A DNA stretch of 12,685 nucleotides from Bacteroidaceae bacterium (lineage in GTDB: Bacteria > Bacteroidota > Bacteroidia > Bacteroidales > Bacteroidaceae), in NCBI GenBank assembly GCA_017557475.1, contig JAFYYO010000427.1, forward strand, positions 1-12,685, in the 5' to 3' direction. Shown here one piece after another: positions 6,364 through 12,685 of the stretch (positions within the stretch are counted from its first letter, which is position 1; every line of letters begins with the position of its first letter). Made by a program: the position numbers and the translations under genes. Below the pieces are notes generated by a model, which was not told the DNA's origin, made no database searches, and worked only from the letters and a program-made list of their open reading frames with translations.

Positions 6364-9300
6364 TTATATTTTGCTAACTTTCAGTTCGTTGCCAAGCTGG
6401 ATGCTATCGGCCAGAACCTGTGATGCTATATAGTCATTGAACTTGCTGAGGCAAGTACGATTGTCGTCACTCTCAGGAATTGTGACGTTGATGCGGTCGG
6501 TAATGTCGAAACCGCTGTCCTTACGAAGTGTCTGTATGCTGCGAATGAGTTCGCGAGCCACGCCTTCGAGACGCAAATCCTCTGTGATGGTGAGGTCGAG
6601 GGCAACTGTCAGAGTGCCTTCGTTAGCAACGCTCCAACCTGGAATGTCTTGGCTGAAGATTTCGATGTCCTCGAGGTCAACGGTAACCTGTTCGCCTGTA
6701 TCGAGTGTGAGAGGCAGATGCTCGTTTGCTTCAAGTTCTGCAATTTGTTCCTGGCTCATCGCCAGAACAGCAGCATTGACGCTCTTCATGAGCTTGCCGA
6801 ACTTCTTACCCATCGTGCGGAAGTTGCACTTCACTTGCTTAACGAGCATTCCTTGAGCCTCTACGAACTCGAGTTCCTTGACGTTTACTTCGTCGAGGAT
6901 GAGTTGTTGCATAGCTTGGATGCGTTGCTGCAATTCTGGACTTGTGGCAGGAATTGCGATGCGCTGAAGTGGCTGCTTCACGACAATCTGCTCCTTCTTG
7001 CGAAGAGAAAGAATCATGCTCGTTACCTGCTGAGCGAGAGCCATTCTCTGTTCCTGCTCTTGATCAATCTTTGCATCATCTGCAACAGGGAACTTAGCCA
7101 AGTGAACGCTCTTCGTTTCACCTCTTCCAGTTGCCTCGCAGAGGTCTCTCCAAAGGCGGTCGGCATAGTAAGGAGCGATGGGAGCCATCAGTCGAGCTAC
7201 TGTCTCGAGGCAAGTATAAAGCGTCTGATAAGCACTCAACTTATCGAGACTCATGGCTGAGCCCCAGAAGCGCTTCTTCGAGAGACGAACGAACCAGTTG
7301 CTGACGTTATCGACCACGAAGGTTTGAATGAGGCGTCCAGCCCTTGTTGGTTCGTATTCTTCGTAGCATTGTTCAACCTCACGGATGAGGCTGTTCAGGC
7401 AAGAGAGAATCCAACGATCCATCTCTGGACGTTCGTTCATGGGAACATCTGGCTCCTCGTAGCACCAACCATCCACGTTTGCGTACATCGTGAGGAAAGA
7501 GTAAGTCTGGAAGAGCTTGCCAAAGAATGTTCGGCTTACTTCCTGAACGCCTTCCTCGTCGAACTTTAGATTGTCCCAAGGCGCACTATTTGTTATCATG
7601 TACCAGCGAACTGCATCGCTTCCGTACTTCTCGATGGCACCAAACGGATCGACTGCATTCCCCAGTCGCTTCGACATCTTCATGCCGTTCTTATCAAGCA
7701 CGAGACCGTTGCTGATGACTGCTTTGTAGGAAACACTATCGGAAACCATTGTGGCAATGGCATGCAAAGTATAGAACCAGCCACGGGTTTGGTCGACACC
7801 TTCTGCAATGAAGTCTGCTGGGAAGACAGTTCCTTTGTCGAGCAACTCCTTGTTCTCGAAAGGATAATGTATTTGAGCATAAGGCATTGCACCCGAATCG
7901 AACCAAACATCGATGAGGTCGAGTTCGCGCTTCAACACAGCTCCGCTCTCGCCAACCAACCAAATCTGGTCAACATAAGGACGATGGAGGTCGATGCGGT
8001 CGTAGTTCTCCTGACTCATATCGCCTGGCACGAAGCCGCGTTCCTTGAGTGGGTTGCTGGGCATAATGCCTGCTGCAACTGCCTTCTCTATCTCGTTGTA
8101 CAGCTCTTCAACTGAGCCTATGCAGATCTCTTCGCGAGTATCCTTGTTGCGCCAAATAGGAAGCGGAGTGCCCCAATAACGGGAACGAGAGAGGTTCCAA
8201 TCGTTAAGGTTCTCGAGCCACTTGCCGAAGCGACCTGTTCCTGTGCTTTCAGGCTTCCACAGAATAGTGTTGTTGAGTTCCATCATGCGCTCCTTAGCTG
8301 CCGAAGAACGGATGAACCAGGAGTCGAGAGGGTAGTAGAGGACGGGCTTGTCAGTACGCCAACAATGCGGATAGTTGTGGACATGTTTCTCAATCTTGAA
8401 GGCCGTTCCTTCGTCCTTCATCTCGATACACATCTTCACATTCAGGTCCATTTCCTTCGAAGCGGCTTTCTCGTCGTACTTACCGCCCTGATTGAACTGC
8501 GGGTCATAAGCATTCTTGACGAAGTCGCCACTATGATGCCAATAGCTTTCGTTCACGCAAGTCTGCACGAAATCAGCATCCATATCGTCCTTCACAAAGT
8601 ATTTGCCAGTGAAGTCAACCATAGGACGTGTATCTCCAGCCTTATCGATGATGAAGAGACTGGGAATGCCAGCATCCTTTGCCACCTTGGCATCGTCTGC
8701 ACCAAAGGTGGGAGCGATGTGGACGATACCAGTACCGTCCTCGGTCGTAACGTAATCACCAGGTATAACGCGGAAGGCTTCTGCACTCTTATCAACAACC
8801 TTTCCGTCCTCAAGAGCACAAGGTTTCACCCAAGGGAAGAGTTGTTCGTACTTCATGCCAACGAGGTCAGTTCCCTTTCCTCGCCACAGAATCTCGAGTT
8901 CCTTGCCTTCTTCTGCTTGGAAGTAAGCAGAGAGACGAGCTTCTGCAAGAATGTAAATTGCCTCTTCTCCGCTATAGGGATTGCTTCCTTTAACTGCAAC
9001 GTAGTCAATCTTAGGGCCTACACATAGGGCAGTATTCGAGGGAAGAGTCCAAGGAGTTGTTGTCCAAGCGAGGATGTAAACCTTTCCGTTTAATGGGAGA
9101 GAACAATCTGTAACCTTGAACTGAGCCGTAACTGTTGTGTCCTTAACATCACGATAGCAGCCAGGTTGATTCAGTTCGTGGCTCGAAAGACCTGTTCCTG
9201 CAGCTGGAGAATACGGCTGAATCGTGTAGCCCTTATAAAGCAAATCTTTTTGATAAAGTTGCTTCAGAAGCCACCAAAGCGTTTCGATATACTTGTTATC

Positions 9301-9759
9301 GTAGGTGATGTAAGGGTGTTCCATATCGACCCAATAGCCCATTTTGTGGCTGAGGTCGGCCCACTCGCTTGTGTACATCATCACATTCTCGCGGCACTTC
9401 TTGTTGTATTCCTCAATGCTGATGCTCTTTCCGATGTCTTCCTTCGTGATGCCAAGCTCTTTCTCCACACCAAGTTCTACAGGGAGTCCGTGTGTGTCCC
9501 AGCCTGCTTTACGCTTCACTTGGAAGCCTTTCATCGTCTTGAAGCGACAGAAAGTGTCCTTGATACTGCGAGCGAGTACGTGATGGATGCCTGGATGTCC
9601 GTTTGCCGAAGGAGGTCCCTCGTAGAAGATGAACGAGGGACAGCCCTCTCTTTCGGACATGCTCAGATGGAACACATCTTCCTCGTCCCATTGCTGGAGC
9701 ACTTCCTTGTTCACATCGCTCAAGTTGAGCTTATTTCGTTCAGTGAATTTCTTGCTCAT
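6364..9759 (-). CDS. ileS: Isoleucyl-tRNA synthetase (eukaryotic-like type)
   Basis: This class I synthetase charges tRNA-Ile and edits misactivated valine in the cytosol. The 1131 residues comprise the Rossmann catalytic core with the HIGH equivalent HPGIHH (55-60), GWDTHGLPVE (87-96), the CP1 editing domain (about 195-430, with WTTTPWTLPSNTAL at 232-245 and GTGIVHIAPTFGADD at 342-356), and KMSKRLG (694-700). An anticodon-binding region follows, then a C-terminal DUF5915-like part (about 960-1080). There is no C-terminal cysteine-rich zinc finger like that of E. coli IleS. The HPGIHH, FGADD and KMSKR variants place it with the eukaryotic-like IleS clade. It is first in an operon with the traR/dksA-like gene, lspA, the DUF4296 gene and a small ORF. 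The start MSKKFTERNKLNLSDV fits the family N-terminus, 52 nt below the predicted transcription start. Confidence 0.97.
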   Translation of the reverse strand: MSKKFTERNKLNLSDVNKEVLQQWDEEDVFHLSMSEREGCPSFIFYEGPPSANGHPGIHHVLARSIKDTFCRFKTMKGFQVKRKAGWDTHGLPVELGVEKELGITKEDIGKSISIEEYNKKCRENVMMYTSEWADLSHKMGYWVDMEHPYITYDNKYIETLWWLLKQLYQKDLLYKGYTIQPYSPAAGTGLSSHELNQPGCYRDVKDTTVTAQFKVTDCSLPLNGKVYILAWTTTPWTLPSNTALCVGPKIDYVAVKGSNPYSGEEAIYILAEARLSAYFQAEEGKELEILWRGKGTDLVGMKYEQLFPWVKPCALEDGKVVDKSAEAFRVIPGDYVTTEDGTGIVHIAPTFGADDAKVAKDAGIPSLFIIDKAGDTRPMVDFTGKYFVKDDMDADFVQTCVNESYWHHSGDFVKNAYDPQFNQGGKYDEKAASKEMDLNVKMCIEMKDEGTAFKIEKHVHNYPHCWRTDKPVLYYPLDSWFIRSSAAKERMMELNNTILWKPESTGTGRFGKWLENLNDWNLSRSRYWGTPLPIWRNKDTREEICIGSVEELYNEIEKAVAAGIMPSNPLKERGFVPGDMSQENYDRIDLHRPYVDQIWLVGESGAVLKRELDLIDVWFDSGAMPYAQIHYPFENKELLDKGTVFPADFIAEGVDQTRGWFYTLHAIATMVSDSVSYKAVISNGLVLDKNGMKMSKRLGNAVDPFGAIEKYGSDAVRWYMITNSAPWDNLKFDEEGVQEVSRTFFGKLFQTYSFLTMYANVDGWCYEEPDVPMNERPEMDRWILSCLNSLIREVEQCYEEYEPTRAGRLIQTFVVDNVSNWFVRLSKKRFWGSAMSLDKLSAYQTLYTCLETVARLMAPIAPYYADRLWRDLCEATGRGETKSVHLAKFPVADDAKIDQEQEQRMALAQQVTSMILSLRKKEQIVVKQPLQRIAIPATSPELQQRIQAMQQLILDEVNVKELEFVEAQGMLVKQVKCNFRTMGKKFGKLMKSVNAAVLAMSQEQIAELEANEHLPLTLDTGEQVTVDLEDIEIFSQDIPGWSVANEGTLTVALDLTITEDLRLEGVARELIRSIQTLRKDSGFDITDRINVTIPESDDNRTCLSKFNDYIASQVLADSIQLGNELKVSKI

Positions 9760-9772
9760 ATAGTCTTTTATA

Positions 9773-9800
9773 TAATCTCTAATCCCTAATCTCTAATCCA
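9773..9800. repeat. Heptanucleotide tandem repeat in ileS leader
   Basis: Four 7-bp units lie end to end: TAATCTC, TAATCCC, TAATCTC and TAATCCA. On the ileS mRNA they read as GATTA-containing heptads just upstream of the start codon, ending 13 nt before the ATG. They lie inside the 5' untranslated region predicted from the promoter at 9818-9849. The purine-rich GGGA and GAGA parts could influence ribosome access, and copy number could vary by slippage. Both are inference. Confidence 0.8.
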
Positions 9801-9817
9801 TTTTATCTTTTGGGCTG

Positions 9818-9849
9818 CAAAGGTACGAAAAAGCAATCAATTAACCAAA
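9818..9849 (-). promoter_or_regulatory. Promoter of the ileS operon
   Basis: On the minus strand TTTG (9849-9846), a 20-bp gap and TACCTTTG (9825-9818) match the Bacteroidetes consensus exactly, followed by the frequent extension CAGCC. The predicted start is near 9811. The -33 element lies only 8 bp beyond the T-tract of the preceding gene's terminator, so the two transcription units are packed without wasted space. Confidence 0.88.
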
Positions 9850-9857
9850 TAATAAGC

Positions 9858-9893
9858 AAAAAAAACGCCGTCCAAGATATTTCTTGAACGACG
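9858..9893 (-). terminator. Intrinsic terminator after the OmpP1/FadL-family gene
   Basis: Read on the minus strand, CGTCGTTCAAGA (9893-9882) pairs with TCTTGGACGGCG (9877-9866) around a 4-nt loop. All 12 positions pair if two G-U wobbles are allowed, and eight Ts (9865-9858) follow at once. On the plus strand the two wobbles become C-A mismatches and the T-rich tract is weaker, so the structure is tuned for minus-strand termination. Confidence 0.88.
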
Positions 9894-9910
9894 CACTTGT
9901 TTTTATTGCT

Positions 9911-9932
9911 CTAACTACTCTAGTGTAGTTAG
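9911..9932. repeat. Small inverted repeat in 3' region of the OmpP1/FadL-family gene
   Basis: CTAACTAC and GTAGTTAG form perfect 8-bp arms around a 6-nt loop (TCTAGT). It lies between array B and the intrinsic terminator, so it would form an extra hairpin in the 3' untranslated region. It has no T-tract on the minus strand and is not itself a convincing terminator. Confidence 0.6.
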
Positions 9933-9934
9933 CC

Positions 9935-9997
9935 AACATTACACGTTATGATGGCCATCATTACACGTTATAATCCTCAACATAACACGTTATGTTT
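9935..9997. repeat. Three-unit periodic repeat (array B), 3' of the OmpP1/FadL-family gene
   Basis: The core ACACGTTAT starts at 9941, 9963 and 9986 (spacings 22 and 23 bp). Units one and three are exact relatives of those in array A at 4145-4203. Unit three contains AACATAAC-AC-GTTATGTT, a perfect inverted repeat. Units one and two are separated by the 14-bp palindrome ATGATGGCCATCAT (9948-9961). In gene direction the array begins 20 bp after the stop at 10017, much like array A after its own operon. Confidence 0.72.
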
Positions 9998-10001
9998 GCC
10001 G

Positions 10002-10017
10002 ATACTCCATGGAGTAT
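10002..10017. repeat. 16-bp perfect palindrome at the OmpP1/FadL-family gene stop
   Basis: ATACTCCATGGAGTAT is a perfect palindrome with no spacer and includes the last base of the TAA stop codon (10019-10017). As RNA it could fold into a short hairpin immediately after translation ends, or pair two transcripts. No known protein site is recognised. Confidence 0.6.
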
Positions 10018-11366
10018 TAGAAGTCGAAGTTAACTCCGATGCCAAAGCTATGATTCTTACGGCTATAAATGTCTGTCTTAGGACCTGCAGCGGTTTGAGT
10101 TGTGACTTTGCGGTCGTTGTAGAAAGTACACATATAACCCAGGTCGATGCTGAATCTCTTTGTGGGGTTGATGCGAACACCACCACCAATCATGTTGTTT
10201 GACAGGCTGTAAGAGAGGTCGTTCATGTACTCGTCGCTAAGTCCATAACGAGTGATTTCCCAAGAACCAGAAATGGTGAGGAGCTTGTTGATATCGTATT
10301 CTGCACCCAGAATGAACTCATGAGTGTTGTGGTCGATGAGTTCCTGCTTGTCCAGATACTTCGTGGAAACCTTATCGAAGAACTGGTGGTAGCTGGCACA
10401 AAGGCGAAGTTGTTCGATGGGAGAGTACTGAGCACCAAGGGCCAAGAGTGCAGGAACATCCTCGCGAACCTTCTTGCCGTCCTCGAACTGACCAAGAACT
10501 GTCGCAGCTTTCTCTCTGACAATATCCTCTGCAATGTTGATTTCGCTCTTGTTCTTCAAGTTCAAACGAGTAGGACATTCGTACTTAGCAGACACATTCC
10601 ACTTGTCGTTAATCTTGTAGTCAACACCCAAGATGACTGTTGCACCAAAGCCTGTCTGGTCGCAATTCAGGTCGATTCCGTAGTTGTTGAGTGGCACAAT
10701 GCCCAAAGCGTCAGTTTTAATGGATGGATTCACAAAGCCATTGTAGTTGGCATTAGCATAGAGAGCGCGAACACCAACATAGCCTGCAATCTTTTCTGTG
10801 AACTTATAAGCGCCACCAATCTGCAAGCCGAAGTGGTATGAACGTCCCTTCATATAGCTATTAAGCGAGTAACCTTGATAGTTTACCCCTGTTGGCAAGA
10901 GGCTTGGAGCCAATTGATAGAGCACGCCAGCGTAAGCTGCTTCGAAAGAGCCAATGCCGTTGTCGAACTCGCACTTGCCGCCGCCACCGCTTATGGCGAA
11001 GTGTGCAGAGAGATTCCACCTGTCTTTATTATAAGAAACTGTAAACGAGGGAACGACTGGAGCAGTAGCCCGACCCTCGAACAGATGGGTTTCGGAGGGG
11101 TTTTCGTAGTTGTACTTGAATAGTGGGAAAGTAGTTTCGATGTTCCTCTGCTGGAAAGCCGTCTGGCTGTTAAGGCTTAGGTGCCATCCGTTCTCGAGGA
11201 AAGCGCCGCCAGCAGGGTTGGCGTAGATACTTGTTAAGTCAATTTTGCCTTCCTGAGCGAAGTTGCGTACGAAGGCTGCATTCTGGTTTGTGTTGGTCAA
11301 AAGACCGCCGGCAAATGCGCTGCTTACAGCTGCAAAAGCCATTAAACTAAGGATTGTTTTCTTCAT
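10017..11366 (-). CDS. OmpP1/FadL-family outer-membrane transport protein
   Basis: A 449-residue predicted beta-barrel. MKKTILSLMAFAAVSSAFA is a signal peptide with probable cleavage after A19. The mature N-terminus includes SIYANPAGGAFLENG (47-60), the NPAG motif typical of the OMPP1/FadL/TodX family whose members pass hydrophobic compounds such as fatty acids through the outer membrane. The rest alternates short amphipathic strands with glycine- and asparagine-rich turns, and the chain ends in GIGVNFDF with a C-terminal phenylalanine as expected for barrel insertion. Relatives in Bacteroidetes are often labelled hemin receptors, but nothing here supports heme specificity. The gene has its own promoter and terminator, so it is probably monocistronic. 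The substrate is unknown. Confidence 0.85.
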   Translation of the reverse strand: MKKTILSLMAFAAVSSAFAGGLLTNTNQNAAFVRNFAQEGKIDLTSIYANPAGGAFLENGWHLSLNSQTAFQQRNIETTFPLFKYNYENPSETHLFEGRATAPVVPSFTVSYNKDRWNLSAHFAISGGGGKCEFDNGIGSFEAAYAGVLYQLAPSLLPTGVNYQGYSLNSYMKGRSYHFGLQIGGAYKFTEKIAGYVGVRALYANANYNGFVNPSIKTDALGIVPLNNYGIDLNCDQTGFGATVILGVDYKINDKWNVSAKYECPTRLNLKNKSEINIAEDIVREKAATVLGQFEDGKKVREDVPALLALGAQYSPIEQLRLCASYHQFFDKVSTKYLDKQELIDHNTHEFILGAEYDINKLLTISGSWEITRYGLSDEYMNDLSYSLSNNMIGGGVRINPTKRFSIDLGYMCTFYNDRKVTTQTAAGPKTDIYSRKNHSFGIGVNFDF

Positions 11367-11396
11367 TTTTTACCGTTAATTGGTTAAAATCGGCTG

Positions 11397-11428
11397 CAAA
11401 GGTAACACAATTCTCCAAACTGTGCAAG
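11397..11428 (-). promoter_or_regulatory. Promoter of the OmpP1/FadL-family gene
   Basis: The minus strand carries TACCTTTG (11404-11397), an exact -7 element with the CAGCC extension also seen at the ileS promoter. After 20 bp comes CTTG (11428-11425), one base off the -33 consensus TTTG. The predicted leader is about 25 nt. Confidence 0.75.
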
Positions 11429-11443
11429 TTTTTCGACAAGAAA

Positions 11444-11469
11444 TGCACAATAAATGTATGTTTTGTGCA
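11444..11469. repeat. Inverted repeat between helicase and OmpP1/FadL-family genes
   Basis: TGCACAA (11444-11450) and TTGTGCA (11463-11469) are perfect 7-bp arms around a 12-nt AT-rich loop. The element starts 5 bp after the helicase stop in gene direction and lies upstream of the OmpP1/FadL-family gene promoter. It could be a weak terminator (TTTCTTG follows on the minus strand) or a regulator site. Confidence 0.5.
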
Positions 11470-11473
11470 ATTT

Positions 11474-12685
11474 CTAACGCCCTGCGAGGGCGTAAATCGT
11501 CTTCTGTCCCTTAATCTTGAGACCTTTTATGCGTTCGAGCAGTTGACGAGAAACGGCTCTTTCCACAGCTACATAAGACCAATTGGAAAGCACGTCGATT
11601 CTGCCTATCTGATTGCTCTCGAGGCCACCTTGTTTTGTGAGGAAGCCCACAATATCGCCTCGACTTATCTTGTCTTTCTTTCCTTTACCTATATATAATG
11701 TAACCCATAGCGGCTTCGCTGGCGATGGAACTTTGGTTGGCAAGGCAAAGTTTTCGACCTCTCCTTCGATATATTCTGGCAAATGTTCCTCAGGTCCGAG
11801 GATGAAGTAAGCGCTTCCGTTCATGTCCCACCTTGCAGTTCGGCCGTTTCGATGCGTGCAAGCCTCCTGACTCGAAGGCAGATGATAGTGGATAATGTTA
11901 TCTACATCCGTAATATCAAGCCCGCGAGAAGCCAAATCTGTGCTGATGAGGACGTTTGCCGAAGAGTTCATGAAGCGATAGAGCGCCCTTTCTCTGTCCC
12001 TTTGTTCCATTCCTCCATGAAAGATATCGGCCTGAATCTTTTGCTTCTCAAGGTAGTTGCCGACTCGCTCCACACTCTCTCTGTAGCCCACAAACACGAG
12101 GCTTTTCTGCGTTCCAAGCGTGCAAAGTAGGCGATAAAGCGTCTCCAGTTTGTCCTTTTCAGGCGATTTCACGAGGCGAAGACTAATGCGGTCATCACTC
12201 TCTTCGTCAAGGAAGTTGAGTCGAACGAAGTCCTTACTGCCCACGAAAGCAGGGATTTCTTCGCTATCTGTGGCAGAGAGGAGAATCCTTTGCTTGAGGA
12301 AGGGTAGGATGGAGATAATGCTTTGCATCTGTTCGCGGAAGCCAAGCTCGAGCGACTTGTCGAACTCATCTATGACGAGCGTCTGCACATTATCAGGATG
12401 CAAGTTGCCTTTCTGCAGATGGTCGAGCAGTCGTCCTGGCGTCGCAGCCACGAGATGAGGGCGAAGTCCCTTCATCTGTTGGTGTTCCTCCATAGCCGGC
12501 CTCCCTCCATAACAAGCGGCTACTCGAAGCTCAGAGCATATTCTGCGAGCCACATCGGCAGTTTGTGTGGCCAATTCTCGCGAAGGAACTATGATGAGAG
12601 CTTGTAGGTTGTCATTCTTTGCATCAAGTTTCTGGAGCAAAGGCAAAAGGTAAGCAAGCGTCTTTCCTGAGCCTGTAGGACTCAG
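11474..12685 (-). CDS. DbpA-like DEAD-box RNA helicase (5' end outside window)
   Basis: The frame enters from the right edge on a codon boundary and ends at TAG 11474, so 403 residues are visible and the N-terminus, including the Q motif, is missing. Numbered from the edge, the motifs are I SPTGSGKT (2-9), Ia PSRELATQ (34-41), Ib ATPGR, II DEFD (106-109) in place of DEAD, III SAT, V STDLASRGLDI and VI HRNGRTAR in place of HRIGRTGR. Residues about 327-403 (LWVTLYIGKGKKDKISRGDI onward) form a DbpA-type RNA-binding domain, which in E. coli DbpA targets hairpin 92 of 23S rRNA. A role in large-subunit assembly is therefore likely, though rRNA specificity is inferred. The ATPase core motifs look functional. 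A 6-bp-stem hairpin (ACGCCC/GGGCGT, 11477-11493) overlaps the final codons. Confidence 0.93.
   Translation of the reverse strand: MSPTGSGKTLAYLLPLLQKLDAKNDNLQALIIVPSRELATQTADVARRICSELRVAACYGGRPAMEEHQQMKGLRPHLVAATPGRLLDHLQKGNLHPDNVQTLVIDEFDKSLELGFREQMQSIISILPFLKQRILLSATDSEEIPAFVGSKDFVRLNFLDEESDDRISLRLVKSPEKDKLETLYRLLCTLGTQKSLVFVGYRESVERVGNYLEKQKIQADIFHGGMEQRDRERALYRFMNSSANVLISTDLASRGLDITDVDNIIHYHLPSSQEACTHRNGRTARWDMNGSAYFILGPEEHLPEYIEGEVENFALPTKVPSPAKPLWVTLYIGKGKKDKISRGDIVGFLTKQGGLESNQIGRIDVLSNWSYVAVERAVSRQLLERIKGLKIKGQKTIYALAGR

Noticed and set aside
9760..9820. Possible T-box leader for ileS
   Set aside because: The leader is only about 50 nt and lacks the specifier stem, the T-box sequence and an antiterminator.
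9935..9997. Possible CRISPR-like array
   Set aside because: Units are only about 9-15 bp with 7-13 bp between them, there are three at most, and there are no cas genes. The geometry does not fit CRISPR.

Overview
The window looks like a chromosomal segment of a member of the Bacteroidales, most likely a Prevotella-type organism. Three lines of evidence support this. The upstream regions carry the Bacteroidetes sigma-ABfr promoter pattern (TTTG, about 20 bp, TAnnTTTG). The ileS - traR/dksA-like - lspA - DUF4296 gene order is a Bacteroidetes arrangement. The proteins also have Bacteroidetes-type variants, such as the IleS HPGIHH signature, the transketolase SDGGIQEE motif and the DEFD helicase motif. 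The genus is an inference. All ten protein genes lie on the minus strand, so the window reads biologically from right to left.

From right to left, 12685-11474 is the 3' part of a DbpA-like DEAD-box RNA helicase whose start is outside the window. Next, 11366-10017 is an OmpP1/FadL-family outer-membrane protein with its own promoter, ending in a 3' region with a palindrome, a three-unit 22-23 bp periodic repeat, a hairpin and a good intrinsic terminator. Then 9759-4219 is a tightly packed five-gene operon: ileS, a TraR/DksA-like regulator with a degenerate zinc finger, lspA, a DUF4296 lipoprotein, and a 54-codon ORF joined by an ATGA overlap that is easily missed. It is driven by a near-perfect promoter and has a heptanucleotide repeat in the ileS leader.

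The next 541 bp (4218-3678) hold no convincing protein gene. They contain a second copy of the periodic 3' repeat, a hairpin-rich segment behind a consensus promoter on the opposite strand (a candidate ncRNA or mobile repeat), and two palindromes upstream of the tkt promoter. Finally, 3677-1 is a tkt - rpiB - DUF4419 operon: transketolase and ribose-5-phosphate isomerase B of the non-oxidative pentose phosphate pathway, followed 7 bp later by a secreted DUF4419 protein cut by the left edge.

Most of the window is housekeeping. The least explained parts are the two matching ~22-bp-periodic arrays just after two operon ends (4145-4203 and 9935-9997), the plus-strand promoter with an alternating GC spacer feeding a hairpin-rich region, the 54-codon coupled ORF, and the palindromes upstream of tkt.
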